Below are positions 8,103-17,941 of a stretch of 64,000 nt of DNA, piece by piece. The stretch covers positions 1-64,000 of the forward strand of contig NZ_JAAZWB010000070.1 in assembly GCF_012524115.1 (NCBI RefSeq), read 5' to 3'. Source of the DNA: Bacillus sp. RO1. Its GTDB lineage: Bacteria; Bacillota; Bacilli; Bacillales; Bacillaceae_I. Every line of letters begins with the position of its first letter. Position 1 is the first letter of the stretch. A program made the translations under genes and the position numbers. The notes under the pieces are model-generated. The model made no database searches. It was not told the origin of the DNA and saw nothing but the letters and a program-made list of their open reading frames with translations.

Positions 8103-9266
8103 ATGGATAATTTTACTTTTTATAATCCAACAAAGCTAATATTCGGAAAAGGGCAACTTGAAACATTGCCTCAAGAAATGGAGGCATACGGCAAGAATGT
8201 TCTCCTTGTTTATGGTGGAGGTAGCATTAAAAGAAGTGGGCTTTATGATAATGTGATAAATACTTTACATAAAGCAGGCGCAACAATAACGGAGCTTGCA
8301 GGTGTGGAACCTAACCCTAGATTATCCACAGTCAGAAAAGGAATCGAACTTTGTAATGAAAATCAAATTGATTTCCTTTTAGCAGTCGGTGGAGGTAGTG
8401 TAATTGATTGTACAAAAGCAATCGCTGCAGGTGCCAAGTATGATGGCGATGTATGGGATATTGTACTTAGAAAGCATATTGCTACAGAAGCCCTGCCATT
8501 TGGAACCGTATTGACTCTAGCTGCAACAGGCTCTGAGATGAATGCAGGCTCTGTTATTACAAATTGGGAAACGAATGAGAAATATGGTTGGGGCAGTCCT
8601 GTGACGTTCCCCAAGTTTTCTATTCTAGACCCAGTTAATACATTTACTGTGCCAAAAGATCACACTGTTTATGGTATTGTTGACATGATGTCACATGTAT
8701 TAGAGCAGTATTTTCATCAGACAACCAATACACCACTGCAAGATCGTATGTGTGAAGCAGTTCTAACTACCGTGATGGAAACGGCTCCCAAGCTTTTAGA
8801 AGATCTGGAAAGCTATGAACACCGCGAAACAATACTGTTTAATGGGACTATCGCGCTTAATGGTATGCTACAGATGGGCTATCGTGGGGATTGGGCAACT
8901 CATGGCATTGAGCATGCTGTTTCTGCCATCTATGATATTCCGCATGCAGGTGGATTGGCTATTCTGTTCCCAAATTGGATGGAGCATGTAATGGATGCGA
9001 ATCTTGGCCGATTTAAACAGTTGGCTGTAAGAGTGTTTGGCGTGCAGGATAATGGCTCATCTGACAAGGAAATAGCTTTGGAGGGCATCCGCAGACTACG
9101 CGAATTCTGGTCAAGCCTTGGAGCTCCAACAAGATTAGCCGATTATGATATTGATGGTAAGAACATTGACAAAATGGCTGAGCATGTTATGTCACGAGGT
9201 GCAGTGGGGAACTTTAAATCACTATCACATGAGGATGTCACTTCTATCTTGAAAGCATCTCTATAA
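8103..9266 (+). CDS. yugJ: Iron-containing alcohol dehydrogenase (YugJ/YugK butanol dehydrogenase type)
   Basis: A 387-residue group III alcohol dehydrogenase. The N-terminal Rossmann-like part carries the NAD(P)-binding GGGS motif ([15 protein letters not shown], near residue 97). Metal-binding Asp and His residues are visible in [32 protein letters not shown] and nearby. It reduces aldehydes such as butanal to alcohols, usually with NADH or NADPH. The ATG follows AGGGAGG. B. subtilis has two tandem paralogues (yugJ, yugK); only one is present here, so the choice of symbol is uncertain. Confidence 0.87.
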   Translation: MDNFTFYNPTKLIFGKGQLETLPQEMEAYGKNVLLVYGGGSIKRSGLYDNVINTLHKAGATITELAGVEPNPRLSTVRKGIELCNENQIDFLLAVGGGSVIDCTKAIAAGAKYDGDVWDIVLRKHIATEALPFGTVLTLAATGSEMNAGSVITNWETNEKYGWGSPVTFPKFSILDPVNTFTVPKDHTVYGIVDMMSHVLEQYFHQTTNTPLQDRMCEAVLTTVMETAPKLLEDLESYEHRETILFNGTIALNGMLQMGYRGDWATHGIEHAVSAIYDIPHAGGLAILFPNWMEHVMDANLGRFKQLAVRVFGVQDNGSSDKEIALEGIRRLREFWSSLGAPTRLADYDIDGKNIDKMAEHVMSRGAVGNFKSLSHEDVTSILKASL

Positions 9267-9270
9267 AATA

Positions 9271-9312
9271 AAAAAAGCTGGCAGAACCGGATACGGTTCT
9301 GCCAGTTTTTTT
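9271..9312. terminator. Bidirectional terminator between yugJ and mrpG
   Basis: CTGGCAGAACC pairs with GGTTCTGCCAG, flanked by A-runs on the left and T-runs on the right. It serves both converging transcripts. Confidence 0.92.
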
Positions 9313-9314
9313 GC

Positions 9315-9707
9315 TTATGCCTCAGTATGGACTTTTTGTCTTTTTTCTACTTCTTTTTTTGTTTTAGGACGTTCTTTTGTCTTTAGATCATCCTGAACGG
9401 TCTTTTCCCATAGTGGAACATTTGTATAATAGGCTGCTCTTGATATTAGGTGACCTGCAACAGGGGCTGTAATAAATACAAACACTATTCCAAGTACCAA
9501 TCGTGCACTAAAATAATTGTCCGCAAACCAGAAATATAGTAAAGCCCCAATTAGAATTAACAAGACACCAAGTGTAGCGCTCTTGGATGCTGCATGACTG
9601 CGTGTATATACATCCGGGAGTCTAATCAAGCCAATGGTCGTTACTAAGCTAAGAAGAGAGCCTAGTAGTACGACAAGGCCAATAAATATGTTAATTGTCT
9701 CTGTCAT
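9315..9707 (-). CDS. mrpG: Mrp antiporter subunit G
   Basis: About 130 residues with three membrane helices and a basic C-terminal tail. The family motif GLIRLPDVYTRSHAASKSATLG is clear around residues 24-46. It is the last gene of the mrp operon and its start overlaps the end of mrpF. The ATG at 9707 is ten bases after GGAGAG; an in-frame TTG at 9713 is less well placed. MrpG is required for assembly of the hetero-oligomeric Na+/H+ antiporter. Confidence 0.92.
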   Translation of the reverse strand: MTETINIFIGLVVLLGSLLSLVTTIGLIRLPDVYTRSHAASKSATLGVLLILIGALLYFWFADNYFSARLVLGIVFVFITAPVAGHLISRAAYYTNVPLWEKTVQDDLKTKERPKTKKEVEKRQKVHTEA

Positions 9708-9987
9708 ACTCAATTATCTCTCCTTTTTGCAGAAATTTAGAAAACGCGACCGTACCTACAAAAGCAATGACCCCGATTAAAAGTATGACTTCTAAGAAGG
9801 CATCTGTCCTTAACATGATAGACGTAATGGCTGTAATGGCAATTAGATTGATTCCAATAGAATCTAATGCCATTACCCGGTCCGGCACGGAAGGCCCCTT
9901 AATAACCCGATACACAAGTCCTAAAGTTGCAATGGAAAGGATCATTAAGCTGATAGATAGTAATAAGTCAAACGTACTTTCAATCAT
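9691..9987 (-). CDS. mrpF: Mrp antiporter subunit F
   Basis: A 98-residue protein with three membrane helices. KGPSVPDRVMALDSIGIN is the conserved MrpF/PhaF motif, including the membrane-buried Asp. The start codon directly follows the mrpE stop codon and the end overlaps mrpG. In B. subtilis MrpF is also linked to cholate efflux. It acts only within the Mrp complex. Confidence 0.92.
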   Translation of the reverse strand: MIESTFDLLLSISLMILSIATLGLVYRVIKGPSVPDRVMALDSIGINLIAITAITSIMLRTDAFLEVILLIGVIAFVGTVAFSKFLQKGEIIEYDRDN

Positions 9988-10464
9988 TTATCGGGTCACC
10001 TCCATAATAGCTTTTTCAAAGGTGTTTTTTATTTCTGCTATTGCCTGATTTGTATCAGGAATATTCATGGCATGGATATAAAGAATCTTATTGTCATCAG
10101 ATATATCCATTACCAATGTACCTGGAGTTAAAGTTATTAAAAGGGAAAGTAACGTAATTTCCCAATCACTTTTAAGCTCTGTCGGCATGGCGAAAATCCC
10201 AGGTTCAATTTTTAGTTTAGGGCGCAGAATATCGCGGATTACTTGTACGTTTGCAAGAACGAGCTCCCGTAAAAACAAGAAAAATAGTCGTCCGGCCGCA
10301 AGTACCCGTTCAAAATAAAACCGGCCGGGAAGAAACCTTCTCATTAAAAATAAGATAACAAGCCCCCAAAAGTATCCAATGATGAAGTCGGGGATGGCCC
10401 ATTGGTTTTTAAGAAACATCCAACTGAATGCAATTACTACATTTATCAAAATTTGAAAAGCCAT
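9988..10464 (-). CDS. mrpE: Mrp antiporter subunit E
   Basis: A 158-residue protein with two or three membrane helices at the N-terminus and a cytosolic beta-rich domain. The segments FIIGYFWGLVILFLMRR and TPGTLVMDISDDNKILYIHAMN are typical of MrpE. It abuts mrpF without a gap and lies six bases after mrpD. Like the other small subunits it is needed for complex stability. Confidence 0.92.
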   Translation of the reverse strand: MAFQILINVVIAFSWMFLKNQWAIPDFIIGYFWGLVILFLMRRFLPGRFYFERVLAAGRLFFLFLRELVLANVQVIRDILRPKLKIEPGIFAMPTELKSDWEITLLSLLITLTPGTLVMDISDDNKILYIHAMNIPDTNQAIAEIKNTFEKAIMEVTR

Positions 10465-10470
10465 GCGAAA

Positions 10471-11952
10471 CTACTCCTTTAAAACTGCTTGGATATAGAT
10501 GGATGGATCCATCAATGTTTCTGCCGCCTCAAAAACGTATGGATATACGAATTCTGCTCCTAGACCAAGGAAAGCAGAGAGTGCGATTAAAATAACCGAT
10601 GGATAAACAAGGCCCTTGGTTGTACCTTTTTCTTCTTTTGGACTTAACACTTCTTCCCTAAAGAAACAGTTCATGAATATTTTCATAACGGAATACAATA
10701 CCAACAAACTACTGAAAAGCATCACGGCAACGAATATATAATGTTCCTGTTCTAAACCGCCTTGAGCTAGTAGTATTTTTCCAACGAACCCGCTTAAAGG
10801 AGGAATGCCGGCAAGCGCCAGGCAAGCAGTGAAGAACATCCATCCTAATAGCGGATGACGTTTAATTAATCCACCCATTTTCTTTATATTATCAGTCCCT
10901 GTAATGGTAAACATCGCTCCTGCCAATAAAAACAGAGCTCCTTTTATGACCATATCATGAACAAGATAATAAATCCCACCTGCATAACCGGTTTCAGTAG
11001 CAATGGAGATTCCGTAAATGATCACTCCAACTGCTGTAACAATGTTATAAATCAATATTTTCTTAACGTCCCAATATGCGATTGCTCCGATAGCACCAAT
11101 AAGAATGGTGATAATTGCCAATGCAGCAATGATTTGATGAGTGATTTGCGGCTCGTGATAAAAGATTAAAGTGAATATTCTATAGATGGAATACACACCG
11201 ACTTTTGTTAATAGTGCACCAAAAATGGCAGTAATGGCATACGGTGGAGCTTGATAGGAACCAGGCAACCAGAAGTATAATGGGAAAATCCCACCTTTTA
11301 ATCCGAATACGATTAAGAAAAGGATGGCCACAATTGTCACGATGTCTGTTTGCCCTGATTGTGCAATTTTATCCGAAACATCTGCCATATTCAGTGTGCC
11401 GACTAATCCGTATAGATATGCTAGTGCTATAACGAATAAAGCAGAAGAAATAATGTTAACTAATAGATACTTGATAGACTCTCTTAGCTGAATTTTAGTG
11501 CCTCCAAGTACTATCAATGCATAGGAGGACATTAGCATTACCTCAAAGAATACGAACAAGTTAAACAGGTCGCCTGTAAGAAATGCTCCCATAACTCCTG
11601 TAATTAAAAATTGTGTAAATGCATAGAAGAAAAAGTTTTCTCTGTCCTTCCCAATGTTACGAAAGGAAAATAGTACGCAAGTGAAACTCACAATTACACC
11701 AGTTAATACAAGTAGGGCGGCAAACATGTCTGCTACTAGCACGATTCCAAATGGTGGCCTCCAACTTCCTATTTCCAATGTTTGAATGCCGTTCATATAT
11801 ACATTATGGACAAGAACCATTGCTGCAATGGTTGTAGCCGTTAATGAAATGACGCTGATCACTTTCTGAAGCTTCACCTTTTTAGGTATCAGCAATAAGA
11901 GTGTTGCTGTAATTAAAGGGATCAGTATCGGTAATATAACTAAGTTATTCAT
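10471..11952 (-). CDS. mrpD: Mrp antiporter subunit D (NuoN/NuoM-like)
   Basis: A 493-residue protein with about 14 membrane helices, homologous to the antiporter-like subunits of complex I. The conserved Lys in GLKGGIFPLYFWLPGSYQ and the helix containing FVFFEVMLMSSYALIVLGG mark the proton-path half-channel. The start is set at the ATG at 11952, 11 bases after AAGGGG; an ATG three codons earlier is too close to that site. It overlaps the end of mrpC. Confidence 0.93.
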   Translation of the reverse strand: MNNLVILPILIPLITATLLLLIPKKVKLQKVISVISLTATTIAAMVLVHNVYMNGIQTLEIGSWRPPFGIVLVADMFAALLVLTGVIVSFTCVLFSFRNIGKDRENFFFYAFTQFLITGVMGAFLTGDLFNLFVFFEVMLMSSYALIVLGGTKIQLRESIKYLLVNIISSALFVIALAYLYGLVGTLNMADVSDKIAQSGQTDIVTIVAILFLIVFGLKGGIFPLYFWLPGSYQAPPYAITAIFGALLTKVGVYSIYRIFTLIFYHEPQITHQIIAALAIITILIGAIGAIAYWDVKKILIYNIVTAVGVIIYGISIATETGYAGGIYYLVHDMVIKGALFLLAGAMFTITGTDNIKKMGGLIKRHPLLGWMFFTACLALAGIPPLSGFVGKILLAQGGLEQEHYIFVAVMLFSSLLVLYSVMKIFMNCFFREEVLSPKEEKGTTKGLVYPSVILIALSAFLGLGAEFVYPYVFEAAETLMDPSIYIQAVLKE

Positions 11953-12286
11953 GATTTTCATTTCCCCTTAATTGATCCATATCATCAGTTTTTAGTTCCT
12001 GGTAAGCTCTATAAGCTAGAACTAATAAGAAGGAAGTAACACCGAATGCAATAACGATAGCTGTTAAAATTAAGGCTTGTGGCAAAGGATCGCTATAAGC
12101 ATTTGCTTCTTGGCCAAGTAAAGGTGCAGCTCCTCTTTTTAATCCCCCCATGGTCAATAACAACAAATGGGCTCCGTGGGATAATAGTGCTGTTCCAATA
12201 ATAATCCGTAAAATACTTCGGGATAACATCAAGTAAGTAGCGGTTGCGACAAGTACACCCGCCACAATCGTCATAATAATTTCCAT
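11945..12286 (-). CDS. mrpC: Mrp antiporter subunit C (NuoK-like)
   Basis: A 113-residue protein with three membrane helices. GTALLSHGAHLLLLTMGG and DPLPQALILTAIVIAFGVT are the MrpC/NuoK signature, with the Pro-Gln-Ala-Leu-Ile-Leu-Thr run fully conserved. Its ATG overlaps the mrpB stop codon (TAATG) and its stop overlaps mrpD. Confidence 0.94.
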   Translation of the reverse strand: MEIIMTIVAGVLVATATYLMLSRSILRIIIGTALLSHGAHLLLLTMGGLKRGAAPLLGQEANAYSDPLPQALILTAIVIAFGVTSFLLVLAYRAYQELKTDDMDQLRGNENHE

Positions 12287-12711
12287 TATTCACTCTCTCC
12301 TATCGTTTGAATAATGGTCATTGCAACTCCTACTACAACTAAATAAACACCTAAATCGAACGGTAAAGTAGAAGTTAATGCAGTTTCCCCGAGTAGGGGC
12401 AATTCTACATAGCCAAAGGTATGTGTTAGAAATGGTACGTCAAAGAAAAGAGCAATGACCCCTGTAATGACGGATATCATTAAACCAACCGCTGCAATCG
12501 ATAGATAATTGAATGGAAGTGCTTTTTGTATAGTTTTTCTATCAAAAGCAAGTAAAAGCAATACCAGAGCAGCAGATGTCATCAACCCGCCAATAAAACC
12601 TCCGCCTGGCGTATAGTGCCCAGCAAAGAAAAGATAGACAGAGAAGATTAAGATGATAAAAGTTAAAAGTGTAGTGGTGGTTTGTAAGATTAAATCATTT
12701 ACTTTCACCAT
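12286..12711 (-). CDS. mrpB: Mrp antiporter subunit B
   Basis: A 141-residue protein with four membrane helices. GHYTPGGGFIGGLMTSAALVL is the MnhB/MrpB signature. It overlaps the mrpA end by 17 bp. The C-terminal part of MrpA is homologous to this subunit, so the complex holds two related modules. Confidence 0.93.
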   Translation of the reverse strand: MVKVNDLILQTTTTLLTFIILIFSVYLFFAGHYTPGGGFIGGLMTSAALVLLLLAFDRKTIQKALPFNYLSIAAVGLMISVITGVIALFFDVPFLTHTFGYVELPLLGETALTSTLPFDLGVYLVVVGVAMTIIQTIGESE

Positions 12712-15106
12712 TTACTCCTCCCTTCTTATCTGTAAGTCTTAGCTTAATCATGGCGTAAATCCCAAATGCAGCTATGGTGAGCACCGCAATTTCAAATAAT
12801 GTATCAAAGCCACGGAAATCAACAAGTATCACGTTTACCATGTTCTTTCCACCAGCCTCTTTATAGGAAGCAGCCTCAAAATAACTAGAAATGGATTCAA
12901 ACAGCTTTGAGCTATTAACGGAAAGACCGATAAAGATGACGACAAGACCAACGCCTAGAGAAATAATGAAATTTGTCACTTTAAAGCGAAGTTTGTCCAT
13001 TTTCTTTGATAGCTCCGGAAGGTGATAGAAACATAACAAGAACAATGCTACCGAGACTGTTTCGACTATTAACTGCGTTAATGCCAAATCCGGTGCTCTA
13101 AACAATACGAAAAACAGGGAAATGGAATAACCCACTGCACCGAGCGCAATGATAGCAGCTAGTCTGGATTTTACAAATAGTATGGTAACTGCTGAAATTA
13201 CCATAACAAGAGCTAAAATCACTTCATAAATTCCCGCGGGTGCTACGTTAGTTAGATTCACATTAAATGCATCGGTTGCAAATAGTAGAATTCCTAACAA
13301 AACAATCATGAATCCGAAAATCATCACAAGGTAGTCACGGATAAAACCGGTCATGTGCGACTTAGTAAATGCAGAAGAACCTCTATCTAATGCTACTAAC
13401 CCACCGTCATATAATTTGTTAAGTGTAAGTCTCTGTGGGAACCATTCGTAGATTTTCCCCCACTTCGCAACGGTAAGGTAGAGAAGAATCCCTACCAAAA
13501 TGACTCCAATGGTCATAAAAAGCTCGGTATTAAAGCCATGCCAATGATAAATTTTCACTTCCACCGATAAAACATTTGATGGAAGGATGGAATATAATGC
13601 CGGTTCAATCACCCCTTTTAGCAACATAGGGAAGAAACCGAAGATAACAACTAATGAAGCTAAGATGATTGGTGGAATAAGCATGCCAATCGGTGCCTCA
13701 TGCGGTTTTTTGTCCAGCTTTTCAGGCTGGTATTTTCCTGTGAAAGTTTTGAAAACTAAAATCATGCTATAGATAAATGTGAATACACTTGCAATCCAAG
13801 CAAGTACCGGAAAAATCATACCTAGCGTTTCCATATTCCAAGCACTTATTTCCGATGCCTTCAACATGCCTGTAAAGAACATTTCTTTACTCAGGAATCC
13901 ATTGAAAGGGGGTAAACCAGCCATAGAGAATGCCCCAATTATAGCCAAGGTAAAAGTAATCGGCATCAGATTCATCAGACCGCCGAGCTTTCTAATATCC
14001 CTGGTGCCTGTTTCGTGATCGACAATTCCCACAATCATGAACAGGCTTCCTTTAAAGGTCGCATGGTTTATTAGGTGGAACACGGCTGCAAGGGTTGCAA
14101 TCGTATAAGCATTTTCTCCAATGTAGTCATAATATGCTGCTGCACTTCCTACTCCAAGCAAGGACATAATCAATCCTAGCTGACTGACAGTAGAGAAAGC
14201 CAATATTGCTTTCAAATCAGTCTGCTTGACCGCTGAAAATGAACCCCAGAATAAAGTGGCTATACCGAATCCAGATACAAGCCAGAACCATTCTGGTGCA
14301 CCTGCAAAGACAGGACTCATACGTGCTACAAGATAAATACCTGCCTTAACCATGGTAGCAGAATGAAGATATGCGCTGACAGGTGTTGGTGCTTCCATTG
14401 CGTCCGGTAACCAAATATGGAATGGAAATTGTGCTGATTTCGTGAAGGCACCAAGCAAGAACAAAAGAAGTGCCGGTATAAATAGTTCATGACTAGTGAT
14501 AAGATCCACATTGGCGATGTTTTCTCGAATGCTAAACGTGCCAGTCATTAAGTATAAGAGGATGATTCCAGCGAGCATAGCTAGTCCACCAAACACTGTG
14601 ATCAACATCGACTTCTGTGCCCCATAGCGAGACTTCTCGCGATGGTACCAGTAACTGATCAACAGGAAGGAAGAAATACTAGTCAACTCCCAGAAGGAAT
14701 ACATAACAAGTAGGTTGTCAGAGAGTACAACACCTAGCATCGCACCCATAAACATGAGTAAATAAACATAAAACGTATTTAGGGCTTCTTTCTCTTTGGA
14801 AAGATAATAAATGGAATATAAAACGACCATGGCGCCAATACCTGTGATTAACAGAGCAAAAAGCAAACCTAGCCCATCTAAATAAACAACAAAATCTATC
14901 CCTATGGAAGGAATCCATTTCATGGTGCTTGTGTACGTTTCGCCGTTCATGGTGGTGCTTAAGAATTGGAGAAAGTAAATGAACAAAACGAGTGGCAAGC
15001 CCAGTACAAACCACCCTGTATGTATGTTTTTAAAGTACTTATGCGCAAAAGGCACAAGAATCGCCAACAAAAAAGGCGATAGAATCACTAAATGAATCAG
15101 TGACAA
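12695..15106 (-). CDS. mrpA: Mrp antiporter subunit A (NuoL-like, fused MrpB-like C-terminus)
   Basis: An 803-residue, roughly 20-helix membrane protein. Residues 1 to about 480 are NuoL/NuoM-like (SFWELTSISSFLLISYW; TKSAQFPFHIWLPDAMEAP with the conserved Lys). The C-terminal third contains RAPDLALTQLIVETVSVALF, the MbhD/MrpB-like module. I set the start at the TTG at 15106, eight bases after GAGGAGG. This gives the usual MrpA N-terminus (SLIHLVILSPFLLAILVPF) and family length; the frame is open 44 codons further, but no upstream start is well placed. First gene of the operon; the system exports Na+ in exchange for H+ and supports growth at high pH. Confidence 0.93.
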   Translation of the reverse strand: MSLIHLVILSPFLLAILVPFAHKYFKNIHTGWFVLGLPLVLFIYFLQFLSTTMNGETYTSTMKWIPSIGIDFVVYLDGLGLLFALLITGIGAMVVLYSIYYLSKEKEALNTFYVYLLMFMGAMLGVVLSDNLLVMYSFWELTSISSFLLISYWYHREKSRYGAQKSMLITVFGGLAMLAGIILLYLMTGTFSIRENIANVDLITSHELFIPALLLFLLGAFTKSAQFPFHIWLPDAMEAPTPVSAYLHSATMVKAGIYLVARMSPVFAGAPEWFWLVSGFGIATLFWGSFSAVKQTDLKAILAFSTVSQLGLIMSLLGVGSAAAYYDYIGENAYTIATLAAVFHLINHATFKGSLFMIVGIVDHETGTRDIRKLGGLMNLMPITFTLAIIGAFSMAGLPPFNGFLSKEMFFTGMLKASEISAWNMETLGMIFPVLAWIASVFTFIYSMILVFKTFTGKYQPEKLDKKPHEAPIGMLIPPIILASLVVIFGFFPMLLKGVIEPALYSILPSNVLSVEVKIYHWHGFNTELFMTIGVILVGILLYLTVAKWGKIYEWFPQRLTLNKLYDGGLVALDRGSSAFTKSHMTGFIRDYLVMIFGFMIVLLGILLFATDAFNVNLTNVAPAGIYEVILALVMVISAVTILFVKSRLAAIIALGAVGYSISLFFVLFRAPDLALTQLIVETVSVALFLLCFYHLPELSKKMDKLRFKVTNFIISLGVGLVVIFIGLSVNSSKLFESISSYFEAASYKEAGGKNMVNVILVDFRGFDTLFEIAVLTIAAFGIYAMIKLRLTDKKGGVNGESK

Positions 15107-15295
15107 GACACAAACCTCCTCTGTTTCTTCTATAAATAATAGTATTCCCTTCAAAACATAAGAAAACAACGCCAAATACCATTTTTTTCTAAGATGAGGT
15201 AGTATCACCTTAACGGTTTGGTACCTGCCTTGTTGCAAGTGAAAAGGAATTATTATTTGTAAAGAAAAATTACTAAATCAAATTATATACTAAAT

Positions 15296-15309
15296 CATAA
15301 GCGCTTGCA
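15296..15309. promoter_or_regulatory. Weak cre-like site upstream of mrpA
   Basis: CATAAGCGCTTGCA contains an AAGCGCTT core like CcpA operators but departs from the cre consensus at its ends. It lies between mrpA and the divergent gene at 15452. Low confidence. Confidence 0.25.
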
Positions 15310-15451
15310 TCCTTACTGTTTGTTAGTATGGACCGATTTTGTCCTGCATATTAAATATGATAGAAACTAGTCAAAACGCCCCTAAAAAATTTTTTTCCAA
15401 TTGCATAAAATGTCGATATTTTAGCCATCCTAGTCGTAGGTGGTGGTAGAT

Positions 15452-15700
15452 ATGGTGAAAAGAAAAGCAGCTGTTGCATTATCCATATTTTCTACTTTGT
15501 TTGCTGGTGCATGGTGGTTGAATGTTGAGCAAAAAAGAGATTATGTGGACCATTATTACAATGGAAATTCTTCCATAGTGCTCATTGGGTCTAATCAACA
15601 GGAAAGCTCGAATGTCATCCAACCATTTAAACCACGGGAATATATCCGAATTGTCGTGGCAAAAAAGGAAAAAGAAGAAGTGGAAGTCGAACCGACTTGA
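15452..15700 (+). CDS. Small protein with one N-terminal membrane anchor
   Basis: An 82-residue protein. After VKRK, residues 6-23 are hydrophobic (AAVALSIFSTLFAGAWWL), then come about 55 polar residues ending in a Lys/Glu-rich tail. It looks like a membrane-anchored protein facing outward. I do not recognise the family. The ATG at 15452 follows GGTGGT; two GTG codons just upstream are alternatives. It lies between mrp and pgi, with its own terminator. Confidence 0.65.
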   Translation: MVKRKAAVALSIFSTLFAGAWWLNVEQKRDYVDHYYNGNSSIVLIGSNQQESSNVIQPFKPREYIRIVVAKKEKEEVEVEPT

Positions 15701-15727
15701 TGGTAGAGACAATGTGAAAATGGAGAG

Positions 15728-15756
15728 CGGTTATACACTATGTATAGCCGTTTTCT
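15728..15756 (+). terminator. Terminator of the 15452 gene
   Basis: CGGTTATACA pairs with TGTATAGCCG over a 3-base loop and is followed by TTTTCTT. Confidence 0.75.
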
Positions 15757-15887
15757 TGTGAGAGTAAGCAAAAGGAAATAATATTTTTAGGTGTATCCGC
15801 TTACAGGGCGTAGGAATCCTTGAATTATCGGACAGTATTATGTAAAGTGAAAATTGGCATGCAAATATGTTTTTTGGAGGTTATTAT

Positions 15888-17237
15888 ATGACACATATTC
15901 GCTTTGATTATAAAAAGGCATTATCTTTTTTTGGCGAACATGAAATTACATACTTACGTGATGCGGTAAAGGTTGCCCATCATTCATTACATGAAAAAAC
16001 TGGAGCGGGAAATGATTATCTTGGTTGGATTGACCTGCCGACAGATTATGACAAAGAAGAGTTTGCACGAATTGTAAAAAGTGCAGAAAAGATCAAAAAT
16101 GATTCAGACATTTTGTTAGTTGTAGGTATCGGAGGATCATACCTTGGTGCACGGGCAGCTCTTGAAATGCTAAATCACTCCTTCTATAACGCATTAACAA
16201 AGGAGCAACGAAAAACTCCTCAGGTTGTGTTTGTTGGGAATAATATCAGTTCTACTTATATGCGAGACCTAATGGACCTGTTAGAAGGAAAAGATTTCTC
16301 TATTAATGTGATATCCAAATCTGGTACGACAACTGAACCAGCATTGGCATTCCGTATCTTCCGTAAAATCTTAGAAGAAAAATACGGAAAGGAAGAAGCA
16401 CGAAAACGTATCTACGCTACAACTGATAAAGCCCGTGGAGCTTTGAAAACACTCGCTACTGAAGAAGGATATGAGTCTTTTATCATTCCAGATGATGTAG
16501 GTGGACGCTATTCTGTACTCACAGCAGTAGGATTATTGCCTATAGCTGTATCAGGAGCAGATATTGAAGCAATGATGAAAGGTGCTGCAGATGCAAGCCG
16601 TGACTTCTCTACATCGGAGTTGGAAGAAAACCCAGCTTATCAATATGCAGCTGTTCGTAATGTCCTTTACAACAAAGGAAAAACGATTGAAATGTTGATC
16701 AACTATGAACCAGGACTTCAATACTTCTCCGAATGGTGGAAGCAATTATTCGGTGAAAGTGAAGGGAAAGACCAAAAGGGTATCTTCCCAGCGTCTGCCA
16801 ACTTCTCAACAGACCTACATTCAATGGGTCAATATGTACAAGAAGGCCGTCGCGATCTTTTCGAAACGATTATTAAAGTGGACACTCCTCGTCATGAGTT
16901 GACAGTAGAAGAAGAAGCGGCTGATTTGGATGGCTTAAACTACCTTGCGGGAGAAACAGTTGACTTTGTTAACACGAAAGCATACGAAGGAACACTCCTT
17001 GCTCATACAGATGGTGGAGTACCGAACCTTGTGGTTAACATTCCAGCAATGGACGCATACACATTCGGCTATCTTGTTTACTTCTTTGAAAAAGCATGCG
17101 CAATGAGCGGCTATCTTCTTGGAGTAAATCCATTTGACCAGCCAGGAGTAGAAGCATACAAAGTAAACATGTTCGCACTCCTAGGCAAACCAGGTTTCGA
17201 AGAAGTCAAAGCAGAACTAGAAAAACGCTTAAAATAA
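15888..17237 (+). CDS. pgi: Glucose-6-phosphate isomerase
   Basis: A 449-residue cytosolic enzyme of glycolysis that interconverts glucose 6-phosphate and fructose 6-phosphate. SIS-fold features are clear: [18 protein letters not shown] near residue 75, the phosphate-binding [16 protein letters not shown] near residue 145, and the PGI signature [17 protein letters not shown] near residue 205. The start is at 15888, seven bases after GGAGG; the frame runs seven codons further upstream without a ribosome site. The length matches Bacillus Pgi. Confidence 0.96.
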   Translation: MTHIRFDYKKALSFFGEHEITYLRDAVKVAHHSLHEKTGAGNDYLGWIDLPTDYDKEEFARIVKSAEKIKNDSDILLVVGIGGSYLGARAALEMLNHSFYNALTKEQRKTPQVVFVGNNISSTYMRDLMDLLEGKDFSINVISKSGTTTEPALAFRIFRKILEEKYGKEEARKRIYATTDKARGALKTLATEEGYESFIIPDDVGGRYSVLTAVGLLPIAVSGADIEAMMKGAADASRDFSTSELEENPAYQYAAVRNVLYNKGKTIEMLINYEPGLQYFSEWWKQLFGESEGKDQKGIFPASANFSTDLHSMGQYVQEGRRDLFETIIKVDTPRHELTVEEEAADLDGLNYLAGETVDFVNTKAYEGTLLAHTDGGVPNLVVNIPAMDAYTFGYLVYFFEKACAMSGYLLGVNPFDQPGVEAYKVNMFALLGKPGFEEVKAELEKRLK

Positions 17238-17269
17238 GCTATAAAGCTTATATGTTGGATTATGTACAC

Positions 17270-17402
17270 CACCGCTGTTGCTTGGAGCAAAAGGCGAAGA
17301 CTCCTGAGGGAGATAGCGGTAGCTTGAGACCCCGCAACGAAGTGAGGAGGCTCAAGGCACCGTCCCGCGGAAAGCGAAGCCATTTGCGGAAAGCAACAGC
17401 GG
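17270..17402 (+). repeat. Dispersed intergenic element, copy 3
   Basis: Forward copy. Its ends are GCTGTTGCTT and AAGCAACAGC, perfectly complementary. Most other copies have A/T in place of the C/G pair here, so both ends changed together. It lies just after pgi. Confidence 0.92.
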
Positions 17403-17429
17403 GGTTATAACCAATCCAAATTCATAAAA

Positions 17430-17475
17430 GGGATAGTTCCTACGACCACCAGGTTGTAAGGAACTATCCCTTTTT
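17430..17475 (+). terminator. Terminator following pgi and the repeat
   Basis: GGGATAGTTCC pairs with GGAACTATCCC, with a further imperfect stem inside, and is followed by TTTTT. It sits between the repeat copy and yugN. Confidence 0.85.
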
Positions 17476-17533
17476 CAATATGCATGAAAACCCCTCCACA
17501 GGGAAACCTACCCTTATAAAAGGAGGGATTGCT

Positions 17534-17941
17534 ATGATTCCTATTCCTTCAAAAATCGAAGGTGCGGAGTTTCAACTGTATAAATTAGAGCAAGAACTAA
17601 AAGCCATTGGATATTCCATCGGGGGAAACTGGGACTACGACCACGGCTACTTTGACTATAAAATAGACGATGAGGTCGGCTATCAATTTTTGAGAGTCCC
17701 ATTTCAATCTGTGGACGGGCAATTGGATTCACAAGGTACCACAGTGGAGCTCGGAAGACCGTTCCTGCTCTCCCACAAATACCAGATTGGAATAGATGAC
17801 AACGTACACGTATGGAACAGAACGGCATCATTTGACCAGTTCTCAGAACCGGAAGATCCAGATGCCACTTTTCCAAAAGAGTTTATTGAACTCGGTCATA
17901 CACTAGTACATGAATTAGAAGCAGTGCTTGGCAGAAATTAG
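17534..17941 (+). CDS. yugN: YugN-like family protein
   Basis: A 135-residue soluble protein. The segments GAEFQLYKLEQELKAIGYSIGGNWDYDHGYFDYKID and VHELEAVLGRN resemble the YugN-like family (unknown function). The start at 17534 follows AAGGAGG; the frame is open 18 codons upstream but that part lies over the terminator. Its stop codon overlaps that of the convergent yugO by four bases. Gene order pgi-yugN-yugO matches B. subtilis. Confidence 0.82.
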   Translation: MIPIPSKIEGAEFQLYKLEQELKAIGYSIGGNWDYDHGYFDYKIDDEVGYQFLRVPFQSVDGQLDSQGTTVELGRPFLLSHKYQIGIDDNVHVWNRTASFDQFSEPEDPDATFPKEFIELGHTLVHELEAVLGRN

